Numbered from the stretch's first letter, positions 10,616 to 23,871 are shown. The stretch is 64,000 nt of DNA from Edolisoma coerulescens (GCA_013397115.1 VWZW01002639.1:1662949-1726948); one strand, 5' to 3'. Notes: generated by a model from the letters alone, not told the origin. A program made the numbers and translations.

Positions 10616-13600
10616 TCAATACAGGATCCAGTAGTTGTATCTTATGTGTCTAAGGGATAGAAGTTTATATTTCTGCAGTTCTTCCATAAGTTCTTTCAGC
10701 AGTTTTGTCATGTATTCATTCTTTTGTGCTGTTTTTGAAATGTTTCTATGTGTGGACACTTCTGATGCTGTTTAAAGAACAGAAATCCCAATTATTTAAT
10801 GTTTCTTTCTGCAGGTGCTCTCAGTTCCACCACAGTAATGTGAACCAGAGTGAAGGAACAACACAGTTTATGGATCTTGGAACAGGACTGAGAGCAAACC
10901 TGGCCTGTGCAGTCCTGGCTTTGTTAGTCTGGCCCACAGCTTTGGCCAACTTATTTATCCTTTTTTGCCTTTATAATGTTTAAAGAATCCAGTGGGGTTA
11001 ATGCAGTTTGTTAGCCAATTTCTGTTACTGAAATCAGGTGTCTGCTGCAAATCCTCTGTTGTTACTCAGCTCTAAGAAGGATTTGGGAAGATGGAACATG
11101 GACCACCAGGTCTGGCTCAGCAGGAGCACAGACCCAACAGGAGCACCTGATTCACTCCTCTGGAGAAGCAAGTTTTGATTACTTTTCGACCTTTTTTCTA
11201 TTAAAAAGTGTACAAAAGTCCTAAGCTAAAGGACTTACTCTTCACCAGTGCTGTTCCCTGCTGGAAAGCAGCAGGTGAGCTCTGTTCCTGCATCAGTTCC
11301 TGCTCAGTGAGAGCTGCACCCCTCACCTGCCAATATTTTTTATGTTCTTAAATACCTGCTGGTCGCTTAATCAGCCTCTGTGTTCTGTTCCCTGGGACAG
11401 AAACCTTTCCCATCCTGTGTGTCAGGGAGCACTTTTTCTTCTAAATGCCAGCAATAAATGCCACGCTGGAGCTGCCAAAGTCTGAGAGAAGGGGGAGAAA
11501 TGCACTTCAGGAGAAAAGAGCAATGGTCCTGCTCTCCCCAAGTTCCAGGGGTTAACTCAGGAATTTCCTGCAGCTGAACAGGGGCTGGAGAAAGCTGTGT
11601 AGAACTTGGGTGTTTTCTGGTTGTGGAGCTGGTAAGGGATGTTGATTGTTGTGGATTGATTGGTGGCAATTTTATGTGACCTCTGTAGGGGTGGGGTGTG
11701 AAGTTTTTCCATAGGGGGTAATTGGAATTTCAGCTGTGGCTGAATGACCCAGCAGAGGTGGAGTGCTGAGGATGAGCAGTGTCTGTGTGAGAGGGAAGCC
11801 TTGCTTCTCCAGAAAGAATGCACACTGACACTTCTGAAAGAACCGTGGAGCTTTAATACTGTTCAGCCAAAACTGAGGGTTACTGAGTCTGTGAAGTATC
11901 AACACCTATGAAAACAAAAATTAAAAAAAGAAGGAACTCCACTAAGGAGTCACATTTATGTAGAGGAGAGGGAGGGGAGGCCTTTGCATCCAGGAGCTGG
12001 CTGGAAAAGGATGGAGATGTCTTAGGGACGTGCTTATTCATGTAGTGCTTTAAAACTAAGGTGTTAAAAGCAACAAGTGAAATTCTGGAAACCATCAGAA
12101 GCAGCCAAACAGAAGTGGGTTTTGATTTTCATTCCTTTTTCTCATGGGGACAGTGCCACTTTTTCCTTTCTTTCCCCGAATTAAAAATTAGAGCTGAATT
12201 GATTAAATATCTTTTTTTCCCCTGGCTTTTCTTAATTCCAAACAGATTTGTGAAAAGCTTGTAAAGGCTTTGCTGCACGTCAAAACAAGAAAGCATCGAT
12301 TAGCCTTGATTTACTGCAATAAATGATAAATATGGCAAAGGCATTGATTCACAGCCCTGAGTGAAGGGGCCGGTGACCCTCCACCAGTGCCACAGCTGAG
12401 AGTTGTCACAGCCCAGCCGCTGGCTCAAGGCTGCAGAAAACAAACAGGGAAACACATGTCAGGCAGATAAATTGCTCTGCTGTTTAGAGCTCTCCGTGGA
12501 GGCCATTTGTCTCCAAGATAAGGAAGAATGCACTCCAAAGCCAGGGGGAGATAAGCTGGGAGAAGAAAATGAATGTGGAGCCGCCGTGGTGGCACTGGGG
12601 CGGTGGCACAGGGAGCAAAGAGGGTCCCCCCAGCCCGGGTGTCTGCAGGGAGCGGGGTGAGCACCCAGGGAAGTGTCTCAGGGGGACTTGCAGGCTTTTC
12701 TTAATGGTTTCAGCAGTGGATGATATTTATACCTCTCCAGCAAACAAACAAATGGTGTCAGTGTCAGTTGTCTGAGTCACCCAAGTGTTTCCTGAGCCTG
12801 TCGTGGATCTGTTCCTCCCCTTTTTCGTGGTACGTGGGCTGCAGCCTGTGGTTATGTGGGCACATGTGAGGCATGATTTTGCATTGACACAACTCTGGGT
12901 TTGTAGTATGGTGGTACCCATAAATCAGGCTATTTTTATATCCTTAGGTTTTGGAGAAGTGACAGTCCCGCTTTGACAAATGCTGAATTTGATGACCTGA
13001 CTTGAGATCAGATCCAAAATGCACTTGGTAATGTTGGTTTGCATTTCTTTAAATATTTTCTCATATCATAAGCCACCATACAGCAGCAACTGAGCACAGC
13101 TGGTGGCGCTTTGAGGACGCTTGGAGACAACAACAAGATCTGTGTTCCTTAGGTGAGGACTAAGATGTTGTCAGAGCTCCATGATGGACAGCTCTGAGCC
13201 AAGAGCAGGTCATTTCTGTGGGAGAAGCTTCCTTTATAGTGATGAGCATGGAAAGGGGCAAAACGTTTCAGGGTGCTAATGTTACTCCCCAGTGACCCCA
13301 AGGAGCTCTGTGGCCAGTCCCTCTCTTTAATGTTGATGTGCTGAGTGATTTCAGAAATGATTTCCCCTGGTTTCACAGAGGTACCAGGCCTAACTGAGGA
13401 AGGTCCCCCGGAAGGGGAACACAGAAACAGAGTGAAAAGGACTAAAACTCAAATCTGACAGTGGAGATTACCTGCTACAGACTTGTGCAGAGCAAGGGCG
13501 AGAAGCTAAAATCTGCCATTTCTGATGTATTCTTAAATACCTTTCTGTGTATCAGTATCCAAGTGACTCAAGGCCATCGGTGCCTTGGGAGCTGTGGTGC

Positions 13601-14639
13601 TCACCCACACCAGCTGGAGTCACTGCTCCTCTAAATCCCTGGAAATTTGACAAAGCTGGCCAAAATCAGATCCCAGAAACCTCTTAAAAAAATATAACAA
13701 TGTCTGAAGGCTTGGCCTCTGTTCCACTGTGTATCAGTTCCACCAGAAAACACCTCAGAGCCCTCTGCCCAGGGCATCTGCGAGGCCTCAGCACCGCCTG
13801 AACAAGGCTTTGGTGGCTGTCTGGGACAGGTTCTTTTCTCAGGCAGCCCTGGGGCACAGCTGACTTTGAGTCCATAACCCAAGACAAAACCCACTGGGGG
13901 TGTGTGAGACCATTTCTAGCATTGGAAACAGATCCCTGGTGCTTCCTCTTGGCGGGAAGATCACCTTCCTTGGAGAGCTAGAAATGTAAAAGCCTCTCCC
14001 ACTCATCACTGATTTGGCTTGTACCCCTCTTCTCCATGCAGAGCCCCCGTTCCCGGGTGTTGTCCTGCTCCAGGATGTCCCACCTCTGTTCTCAGGATGC
14101 TCGTCCGCAGCACGCCTGCTCCTTATGTCAATACCTTTTATTTCATATTATTTTCTATTTTCTCGTTCTGCCCTTGGGATATGGTGAGGCCCCACCAGGT
14201 CCCGCTCTCCGCGGGGTGGGAGCTGCAGGGGCTGGGGGAGCGGAGCAGAGAAGCTGCCGAGCAGGGAGCACCGAGCCAGCGCTGACCTGAAACAAAGCTG
14301 TGCCTGGGGAGCGGCAGCAGGAGAAGGCTCCGCAGCCCCTTCTGCGGGGAGGCAGCAGCTCTGTGTGCCCGGCCTGTGCCCAGCACCCCTTGGCTTCCAG
14401 GAGGGCAGGGCTGGCTACGAGCACCGTGCAACCTTCACCTGTGCTTTTGGCCGGGAGTCAGCGGTGGGGAGAACGGCTGCGAACATCCCTCTCCCTAATT
14501 ATGGATGTGTGAGAGATTCGGGAGTAGAACTCATAAATGGTAATGAGATGTTTAAAGCATAAATCAACAGTGTATCAAGAGGAGACCGAATCCCCCCGGC
14601 TGTGCTCCGAAGTGTCCAGGTAGTGACCTGCTGGCTGCA
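10616..14639. other. Intergenic, no gene seen
   Basis: This is mixed-composition sequence downstream of SHQ1. Open frames are short, lack splice-site context and are matched by antisense frames. A moderately GC-rich patch lies at 14195-14480, without a CpG density that would call an island. No repeat family was recognised. Confidence 0.5.
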
Positions 14640-14840
14640 CCCCACCTGCCAGGGCTGTGATTACATTTCATCTCCTGTCCGCGATTTTTGGCAATTATGC
14701 AGAAATGTCCCATTTCCTGCAGTAAATAAATAGGGATCCGTGTTTTGCCTTGATGTAACTCCACCCCCTCTAATATGCTGCATTGTCCATTGATTTGCCT
14801 AATTATGTGTATTACAACTGCACGAGGCGCTGGGTAGCAG
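14640..14840. promoter_or_regulatory. Candidate conserved non-coding element
   Basis: An AT-balanced block sits between GC-rich flanks. It holds a homeodomain word CTAATTA (14799-14805), SOX-like CATTGTCC and ATTGAT words (14781-14796), and other TAAT cores. The sharp composition change and motif density resemble developmental enhancers. Conservation itself was not tested. Confidence 0.3.
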
Positions 14841-16214
14841 CAGGGGTCCGTGCTGGGGAGAGGAGGAGGGTGACTGCTCCATCTGTTCCTCCGAGCTGCC
14901 GGGAGAAGCGTCGGGAGCGAAGTGGGAAATGGAGGGAAGGAATTACCATTTAGTGCAGGTGCCTCTGGAAAGGGAATCCCACTGCCAGGTGCTGGCAGGC
15001 GGCTCTCCTGAGCTCCCCACGTGCTTAATTACCCTACAGCGAGTCTTCCCATCTCGAATTAGAGCAGGCAATTGCTACTGAAGCCTTGGAACGAAACGGG
15101 GAGCGTAGCAGGGCTTCATCCATCTCACTGCAGAGACCTGCATTTCCCATCCAGCAAGATTCATGCCCCATTCGGCCGAATTTAAAAGCACTTACCTGGA
15201 ATTAGATGATTAATTTTAAAATCTGGATGTGGGAGTGCAGCAGACAAGGTCAAAGCATCCGAGCTGTGAATCTGGGTTCCAGTGATGATATTACAAAAAA
15301 AGCAAGTGCGATGCTTTGTGCTGTGGATTTAGGAAGAAGTTGCTCAGGACTGTGGCAGCCAGTGCAGGGAGAGCCAGGAGAGCATGGGATGAGCTGTCGG
15401 TAGCTGCTGTCCTGAACAAAGAGCTTTATTCCTCCACAGCTGCTTCTCTTGTCACGCTCCCGGATCCCTGATGGATCAGGGGTGGCACTAGGGTAATGTG
15501 CTGCTCGTTCTCCTGCTGCTTCCTGCTGCTGCCAGCAGGTATCTCAGCAAATCAGTTTGTTAGTCCGACTGGAAAATATCTGAGGGATAAAAAGTGCCCA
15601 GAACCCGTTGTGTGCCATCATAACAAGCAGCACACAGGGACCGTGACATCCTGGGAACAGCGCACCCGGAGGGGGAACACTATCAAAGCCAAAGCCGTGC
15701 TGTGTGTCCCGGGGTGCTTTAAATTCCCTCAGCACTTCTTTGTGGGCTTCTGCACCGCGGGGCAGTGCTGTCAGGAGTTACTCAGGTCTGTGCAGGCTGG
15801 GCTGTGTCCAGGTGATCTTGTGGCACCGTGTGGGAGGATCCCAGCTCCATCCACCCAGGCTGCATCACAGAGCTGCGGGTGTCACGTACAGGAGCTGTGA
15901 AACTGAACCGAGGTGCCTGGCAGTGCTCCAGCCCTTTATCCACGGTGTGAAGGATTAGACAAGGATTTGGCATGGGGCGCCTGTGGAAAGTTGCCTTTTG
16001 CCTTCAGATGTCCCACAGCAAACCCCATCGGTCTCGGTGGTGGAGGGTGTGCAGGCTCTCAGAGAGTTAGGGGAACAGCACTGCCTAAAAACTGGGATAA
16101 GTCTCTATTCCAAGAAGATACTGGTGCTAACGTGATTATGCTCTGAAATCCCGAAGGTTTGAGCTATGAATGATTGCAGTGATGTGCCTTTCCTGAACCT
16201 GTTACACAGCAGGT
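14841..16214. other. Intergenic, no gene seen
   Basis: The sequence is GC-moderate, with some TAAT-bearing segments near 15010-15200. The frame at 15496-15900 is open for 134 codons, but its product is unrecognised and it has an antisense counterpart. Nothing here can be called a gene. Confidence 0.5.
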
Positions 16215-16334
16215 GTGGACAATGCTCTCAGGCACGGGGTGGGATTCTTGGGGTGTCCTGTGCAGGGCCAGGAGCTGGATTTTGATGATCCTTATGGGTC
16301 CCTTCCAGCTCAGGATATTCCATGATTCTGATAG
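16215..16334 (-). mobile_element. CR1 LINE fragment, - orientation
   Basis: Read on the minus strand it runs from atcatggaatatcctgagct through ggaagggaccca and aaggatcat to ctcctggccctgcacagg, then acaccccaagaatcccacc and a word like gagagcattgtcc. This is the order of a known avian CR1 subfamily, so the fragment runs leftwards from about 16334. Confidence 0.82.
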
Positions 16335-16829
16335 CTGAAGCTGCTCTTAATGACCTTAATGAAATGTCCTAAATCACACTTTGCTCATGAACTGCGAAGC
16401 TGTTGGGTGTCAGTGCACACCCAGCAGGGGCGGGGAGGGGCACGTGTGTGCCCACACAAGTGTGTGTGTTAATCAATTTGCTTTTCAAAGTGGCTAAAAG
16501 CAGAAGCCTGAGGAGTTCCCCCTGCGAGGTGATTTCCCTGGATTCTGCTCCTTGTGCTAATGGTATCCTCTCACCAGAGAAAACATCCCACTCCAGAGCT
16601 GAAGTGGTTGGCAGGAGCTGTAATTAAGGTATAAAGAGACTTTCCACACAAGAACCTGCCTTCCCGTGTTGGGCTCCTCGCTTGAGAACAGAGACTCTTT
16701 GGCAATTGGCTTTTACAAATGGGCTTGGAAGCCTGTTTGTATTCCTGCTATTCTGTTTGGATTGCTAATCCTCCAATTTGCACCTTAAATCCCTTAAATT
16801 AAAACAAGGGCAGAAATGTTATCGCACCG

Positions 16830-17060
16830 ATTTGCAGTAATAAGTGTAAGAGAACAAAATATTTATAAAATAAATATTTATAATACAAGTATTTCTGGAC
16901 CCAACTTTATCAAAACCTCTTTCTCAAACTGCAATTAATATTTTTTTTTAATACTGCTAGTTGCTAGAACAGTAATTCTGAAGCTTAGAAATATGGTTTA
17001 GATATTTTTTCTTAAAGACTTGTTGGCTTTATTAATTTAGTAGAGATTTATATGGGGAAA
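16830..17060. other. AT-rich block with TTTATAAA/AATATTTATA words
   Basis: This is a strongly AT-rich stretch with repeated aaatatttata words (16857-16885) and T-runs. It could be a regulatory or matrix-attachment-type segment or simply low-complexity intergenic DNA. No gene is visible. Confidence 0.3.
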
Positions 17061-17959
17061 AGAGAAACTAAAGAAAATAGTGATGTATTAGCTAAGTAGG
17101 AGAAATGATTCAAAGTAATGTGAGGAAAGTCATAGACCAGTCCATTAAGAGAATCTGTTGGATTTGGGCGAGTCATGGGAAGATATTTTCATTGATAATG
17201 TGAAGCAGACCCTGGTGCACGTGTCCGTGTCCGTGGGAATGCGGGAGGCTTTGTGCTGGGAATGCCCAGCCCTGAGCTGCTCAGGGATCCACGTCCTCCT
17301 TCCCCATGGGCTCTGACCCAACCAGGCCCTGCAGAAAGGGCTGGAGCTGCACTATCAGCTTTCCCTGGCTGCTTTAAACCAGCCCTGAGTTCCTTGAAAT
17401 TGGCTGGGTATTTCCACAGGATCCCACTCCAGGCACAGTGAGGGATGAGGACGGGTAATTTTGACTCATTACTCTGTTTTCTTGAGTGACCACGGGCACC
17501 TCCCTTACACTCCTGGCACCCCACATCCCTTAAGATTCCTGCAGTAAAGCCCCATTGCCAGGCAGTGGTGCTCCCCAGTTAGAAGCAGGAAAGAGGTGAA
17601 ATCTGTGTTCAGACCCTATTTTTCTCTTCAATTTACATTTTGCTGGCAAGTTCCTGAGATTACAGGTTAATCAATGGTGCAGAGAAACTGGGTGATCTGG
17701 TGTAACTGGGCCTGAACGCTGGAGCAAAGCAGTGGCAGCCACGAGCTGTCAGGGCCCTGCTGGGATATCAATATTAGATGGATGTTTTGTAGGTTAGGGA
17801 AAAGGGGCCGGATGAGTGGCAGCGGTGGGGAAAGTGCAAATACCCGGAGACATCCAACGCTGGGAATGTGGTTTGAGTGCTGAACTGCCCCTCGCATTAC
17901 ACACGCAATTACAAGCTGTGTGGTGAGCAGATGGGAGCTCCAGGGAGGCTTTAAGCTGG

Positions 17960-18080
17960 CGGAACGCGCGTGAGGGAAGGCAGGAGAAGACATCCAAACC
18001 TCCCCTGGCGAGCGCGAGCCGCGCACGCCGCGGTCCCGGCTGGATCCGCTCCACGGGCCTGCCGGTAACTCCGCTCTGGG
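17960..18080. promoter_or_regulatory. Small orphan CpG cluster
   Basis: About 17 CpG dinucleotides fall in roughly 120 bases, including gcgagcgcgagccgcgcacg. The surrounding DNA is CpG-poor. It is too short for a standard CpG island, and no gene start is visible beside it. It could be a promoter of an unannotated RNA, an enhancer-type orphan island, or a methylation-protected remnant. Confidence 0.4.
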
Positions 18081-18859
18081 GAGCTGGATGCTGCTGCTCT
18101 GTTGAATCCATCCTGAAGATGCCACAAGAAGTGCCTTGGAGGCTGGCTCTGTGCTCAGCCGCAGGAGATGCCACGAGCCCACGGGCTGCGCTGGCCTTTC
18201 CTCAGCGTTCCCTGAGCTCCAGGACTTCCAGGCTTCGATGAGACTTTTGGGCGCTGCCGTGTGCTGGAGGAAAGCCCCCTGCGAGGACAAGGACATCGTG
18301 ACTGGAGAGTCCTTTGCTTTTCAAACTCAGTTGTGGCCGCTGCTGTTCTGTCCCGAGCTTGACTTTGTGTCCTCCCAGCAGCCTGGCACGGCAGAGTCCG
18401 TGGAGAAAGAGGCTGGGAGCTCGGCCAGAGGTGAGACCACAGCTTTCCTGGCCTCGTCCCTCACTGGTAAGTTTGCATCTTGCTTTGGGGAATATAGACA
18501 GGAAAAAATGGACACATTTGGCTTAAAAATAAGTTGCTGAATCGCTATTTCCATCAGCTCCAAGAGGCTCCAAGGTGCCCAGCAGTGGCCTCTGCCTGCT
18601 GCGGGTGGGGTGGGAAATCGAAACCTGGAGATTTCACAGGCGACAGAAGAGCTCCATGCAAAACACACTGCACAACTCGAGGAAAAAGGTCTGCAAGTCG
18701 CCAGCCTGGATTTTCACTCCACCCTAGTCCAAAACCAGCCCCTGGCAATTCTTTGCTGGCTGAGATCAGTCCGTGGGCGTCTTTAATCTCGAATGCTAAA
18801 TCGGAGCAGAGTTTCAGTCTGTGCAAGCCCGCCCGCCCGCGCCGGGAGCTCTGATTCTC

Positions 18860-19210
18860 TTTTTCCGTTACTTTTTCCCTATTGCTCCAACAATTAATTA
18901 AGAATGGTTCTGCTGAACCCTGTTGATTCATTTGGCACTTGGAAGCTTAATGAGGTGTGAACCTGCAGACTGCGGCATCGGTGTAGCTGACACGGTAATT
19001 TATATCAATTGCCGTGATTAGTCCAGGTCCTCAATCACCGCGTTGTTTCTCCGAGCAATCTGTCACAGCCCGGACGGGGGGACCTCGGTGCTGGGTTTCT
19101 CTTACACTGGCAGCAATGTTCTCGAGGTGCTGCTAACGAGGAAAATACAACTCATGGGATGCTTTGAGAATAGCAACGCACAAATTGCTCTGGTAATACC
19201 ATGTGCTTTT
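18860..19210. promoter_or_regulatory. Candidate conserved non-coding element
   Basis: The block holds a palindromic TTAATTAA (18894-18901), TTAATGAG, GGTAATTTATATCAATTG, and GTGATTA words, with little low-complexity sequence. It separates a GC-rich stretch from ordinary DNA. The call is by motif density and composition only. Confidence 0.3.
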
Positions 19211-19591
19211 CTCTCCCGAGATGACTGAGACGCAGCCCTGGTTTGCAGTTAGAGCAGCTGCGGGGTTGGGGTGCAGCTATCTGCCCGAGCGGCGTTTTGG
19301 GAGGGTGTTCTTTCGAGGTCAAAAGGTCTTGTTGCTTCAGCCTGTCAGGAGCTGGCTGTGAAAATCGCTCTGTGGGCTGCCGTGTTCGCTGTGCCGTGAC
19401 GAGATTATTCATCAGTAACTTTAACTTCTGCAAATTCAGCCCAGGGCCGTTGGAGCCACCCCGGATCTCTTTGCCCATAACACGGGGTTGAGTAGAGCAC
19501 AGCAAGGGCTGTGTGACCTCTCTGCAACCGCACCCCCCAGTTATGTCCTCGGTGATGCCACTGCCTCCTGTTAACTTCTGTATTCTAACAA

Positions 19592-19890
19592 AAATCATGG
19601 AATCATGGAATGGGTTGGGAGGGATCCTAAACACCATCCTGTTCTACCTCTGCTCCCATGGGCAGGGACACCTCCCACCGTCCCAGGCTGCTCCAAGCCC
19701 CGTCCAGCCTGGCCTTGGGCACTGCCAGGGATCCAGGGGCAGCCCCAGCTTCTCTGGGCACCCTGTGCCAGGGCCTCCCCACCCTCACAGGTAAGAGTTT
19801 CTTCTTAGTGTCTAATCTAAAACTGCCCTCCTTCAGCTTAAGGCCATTCCCCCTTGTCACTACAATCCTTGTGAAAAGTCCCTCCCCGGC
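19592..19890 (+). mobile_element. CR1 LINE 3' fragment, + orientation
   Basis: This is one of the longest CR1 copies in the window. It runs atcatggaatgggttggg, caggctgctccaagccccgt, ccagcctggccttgggcac, agcttctctgggcaccctgt, gccagggcctccccaccctc. It then has a CR1-tail-like part (tctaatctaaaactgccctc, ggccattcccccttgtcact). The order is that of the CR1 3' region. It extends to about aaaagtccctccccg. Confidence 0.9.
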
Positions 19891-20220
19891 CTCTTAACCC
19901 CCTACAGTCACACGAATGCAACTGTGTGGAGTTTTGGAAACAACTCCGTGTTGAGGAAAGAGAAGAAAGAGAAGGACAAGCTCCGTTTTGGCAGCCTGGG
20001 CTCAGCAAAGCCACCACAACATAAATCATCCTCTCTGCTCTTCAGAAATACCTGCTGCGTGGGTTGAAGGTCCATTGCTGCTGCTGCACCATCTCCAGGT
20101 GTCCCTGTACACACCTGCCTTGTTGGTTGTGTGAGGATGGAGCTCTGTGGGCCACCAGCGAGCCCGTTGCCACATCCTGGCTGGGGACAAGGGCCGGGAT
20201 GGGCAGGGAGTCCCTTGGTG

Positions 20221-20290
20221 GCAGCTGCTGGGGGCAGAGGAGCGGCGAGCCCAGCGGGCGCGGGGCCCGTGCGGCGCCGGGCAGGGGCTG
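20221..20290. promoter_or_regulatory. Short CpG/GC-rich patch
   Basis: Roughly 70 bases are very GC-rich with about ten CpGs (gagcggcgagcccagcgggc and following). It is followed at once by AT-rich sequence containing repeated aaatcagcc words (20293-20330). It is an isolated patch with no gene start recognised. Confidence 0.3.
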
Positions 20291-20789
20291 TAAATCAGCC
20301 CTGCTGATGGGGAGTGGTTTAAATCAGCCTAATTGAGCTGGTGTGGTTTCAATGGAGCTGGTGCTACTTCTGTTTATTTTATGCCTGATTAATGGGAAAA
20401 TAAACAAACCACCCCCCTGAACTGAAAGCAGAAATGTGAGAAACTGAGCTACACCAAAATAAAGCCACCTCGAATTATTCCCTTAAGCTGGGTCTCTAAA
20501 CAGGAGACATGGATACATGAATAAATCTAAAAAGCTGAACAATTGAGGTAAAGATCTTTTTAGTGTTCACAGAACCAGCAGGAAATCTTAAAGTTGATTT
20601 TTCTGGAAAGGGAAATTCTGCATATTCAATGTTAATGCTTTTAAGCTGATCAGTGAGGCACGGGCACATCATTTCTGTACCACTGCAGATGTGTAAACTA
20701 ATTTTAACACCCTTTCTATTTTCAGCACAGAGTCCTTAGAGTAAGTGAGCGTTTGACCTGTAACCGCTGAGAGTAGTGTTCACTTTGGG

Positions 20790-21070
20790 GCCCATGTGTA
20801 GAGAAATATAATTTATTTTAATGATATTTAAGCTAATGAGCTTGGCTAATAGATATTTTTGAAGCCCTTTACAGGGGTTCAGTCATGGGACAACACGCCA
20901 CTGGGCACAAATGCTCATTTACTCTGCGAAATGTCAGAGAATGGCCCAGCTATTAGTAAAGTGCATTCTGTTTGATTTTTAAGAATATATTTCCATAAAT
21001 TACTGGCCCTAGAAATGAAATAAATCAGCCAGCTATTCAGTGAAATCTTAAATGTTAATTGAGAGTCGCG
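20790..21070. promoter_or_regulatory. Candidate conserved non-coding element
   Basis: An AT-rich block holds many TAAT/ATTA cores: ataatttattttaatgat, agctaatgagcttggcta, aataaatcagcc and taaatgttaattg. It ends sharply in GC-rich sequence at about 21065. It has no CR1 sequence and no simple repeat. The call is inferential. Confidence 0.3.
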
Positions 21071-23871
21071 GGAGCGACTGGAGCCAGAGGACGGGAGGAC
21101 GTGGGGGATCTCCCTCAGTGCTGGCTCAGAGGCTGCCTCACCCCATGGCTTCACCAACAGGCCTCCCATGGGTGAGTTCATCCCAGGTCTGGGTTCACTT
21201 CTGCTGCTGGGGATCCTGGCAAGAGACCTCCCCATGGCCGGGCCGTTGTCCTGCCATCCTGGGTGCCACCACTGAGCAGGCTGGGGTCAGCTGGGCGGGC
21301 TGGGGCTGCTCTCCTGAGCAACTTGGACAGCCTGGAAGTGAAAAGTGAGCCCTGGGGGAGGATGGGGATCGAGAAACTGTCTGGGGACCAGAAGGGTGAT
21401 GGTCAAATGAATCACCTGGGCTCCACCCTGAGTGTCTGGGTGCAGGCACTTGAATTACACCATTAATGGTGTAGGCTCAGCTTCTTCCCCATAGACCTGG
21501 TTGAATTTGAGATATCAGGCTGGTTCCTTGCATGTTCCTTTCTTATTTATTTTGCTCAATGCCAGCTAACCAATGTTTCCCATTGAGGGAAGATGTTTCT
21601 TCCACTGGCACCAGCCTGAGCTGCTCACGTTTTCAGCAACCCCAGAAATTTGCAGGACTGGGCAGGGAAAAATGTATCGCTGATGTCACTTCATCAGGGA
21701 ATACCAGGAGGGAACAGACCTTGCAAGGTCTCTTTTCCTGCCCTCAGGCAGGTTGATCCCTGTCAAAATCATTCCCAGAAGCTGTTTATTTAACCCCTTC
21801 CTGAGCTTTGCCAGCACTGGAGATCCCACAGGGTGTCCCTGCCAGCGCTGTTAGAGTTTTGGTTACAGCCTGTGGTGTGGATGTGTTGTTACACAAGTGC
21901 TTCGCAGCAAGGACAGCGGGTTTCTCTTCTCTCCTCGTTAGCAGCAGAGATGTGAGGCTCCTTCATGCCCCAGAACAGCAGTAGCAGAGGGAGGGGGCAA
22001 GGGCAGCAATTAAATCTGTGCCAGCGCTGTCTGTGGGCAAACCCTGAGGCTGCTCAGGACCCCGGATCTGAACTCCCCCATCTCCTTTCCCCTTCCTGCT
22101 GTCAGGTGCAATGGTCTGGGTTTGTGCCGTGCATCCTCCTCCCGGTCTTGCTCCGAGGGCTCCCTGCCTCCGGCCACGCTGATCCACAGGTAGAGCTGTG
22201 GCACCTCCACGTGCCAGCAGCCCAGGCCTGCGCTGAGCAGATGAAAGATTATAGTGATCAGTTTGGTGAGGAGGGAGATTTTTCTCCATCTGTCCACCCT
22301 CAAGGCTCTATTTCCTCATAAACCATTCCCCGAGACATCAGGAAAATTGAAGCTGTTCAGAAATGGAAAAGATAGTTAACCCGAAATGAATGAATATCCG
22401 ACACGCTGGCTGGCTCTCTGGAGCAGGAGGGGAGCAGCCAGCCGAGCCCGCGGCTCTCCTGCACCCTGCTGGCTTTTGCAAAGAGAAAAGTGCCTCAGAT
22501 CCCGATGTTTTCACCCAGCATCGCTCCTCTCCAAGCTGCTGCGCTCAGCCAGGCACATCCAAACCCTCCTGCCGTCTGCTCAGAGATGCCTGTGCCCCAA
22601 ACCAGGCAAGAGGAGGGCTGGGATGAACCCCCCAAACCGAGCTGCTGTTGCACCCCGGCCGTGTGGGAAGGGCTCATTCGCAGAGCCCGGGGCTGACGGG
22701 CTGGTCCTGGCTGCCCACAGCGATTTCCCCGCTTGGAACACGGGCTCCGGGCCCGGGGCTCTCTGCTCATTCAGCAGCTCCGTGTGTGATGTGCTTGGAT
22801 TGCTTTGTGTTTTAAGGCAGCAGCAAAAGATGAAGACGACCCTTTACAGGATCTGTGTTTGTGCAGCTTTCGTGTCCCGTGATTCCAATCCTCCCAGCTT
22901 CATTAGCGCTCCCTGCAAAAATTACTGGAAGCAGGAAGGTCAGCTCTGGAGGATCGGGGCAGGTTTCCAGGTGGGACTTCAGGACACAGCAGGGCACCTG
23001 CCTGCATTTCCCTCTTGGGCTGGATGAACCAAAGGGATGTAATCCCTGTCCTTATCCAGGTGTGCCTCCCTCCCCACCCTGGATCTTGCAAGGAATTTAA
23101 CTCTCTTCCTCCTCCATCACTTCTCCTTTTTTTTTCTTTTCCTTACTGCTGCAATGGGGAACATTTGTTACAACCCCATACAGGCTTCTTGCCAGCCAAA
23201 GATCTTCTGGCCATTCTCCAAGCAGACCAGAAGAAAAGGGGTGAGCCACTGGGTTTGGAAAGACCCTGTAAGGAAAATGCTGTGGATGAATTCGCAGGTG
23301 AACCTGCTGAAGGAGAAATCTGAGGGGTTTCTGTCAGTGCACAGGGGTGGCTTTCCTGAGGGGCAGGCATGGCCAGGGATCAGGAGTGGGAAGGTGCTCC
23401 CTGGAGAAGGTGGGAGCTGCAGAGCAGACCTCAGCCTTCCTCTTAACCCTGTTCAGCCTACAGATGCTCCGGAGCCGCGAGGAAGCGCCCGCACTACATG
23501 ATTTTAGTTTTGCCTAAAGCCAAGTTTCTGCCAGGAAAATTTCTCCCACGTATCCTGAACTGAGCCTGCGTGGGCAGCCCCCAGCAGCTGGTGCTGTCTC
23601 CCACCAAAGCCCAGTGGCAGCAAGTGTGGCAGGGAGGCCAGAGCTGCATCCCAAAATAGCTGGGGTCCTCACGAGATGGAGAGCAGTGAGCTCAGCCTGG
23701 GGGAATGAAAACCACTTATCCTACAAAGATACCCCTGGAGCCGTGGGTGCTGCCGGGGGATGATGGTCCAGGGGAGAGCCTTGTGGGAGCACCTCAGCCC
23801 ACTGATGCTGCAGGAAAGAGCTCAGCTCTTCCCACGGCCACCATCCTCCTGCCATCCCTGTCCCCATCTTC
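21071..23871. other. Intergenic, GC-moderate, no gene seen
   Basis: Several open frames of 80-213 codons occur here (for example 22386-23027). They overlap one another on both strands, show no family I recognise, and reflect GC-rich, stop-poor sequence. A T-run lies at about 23128-23136. No repeat family was recognised. Confidence 0.45.
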
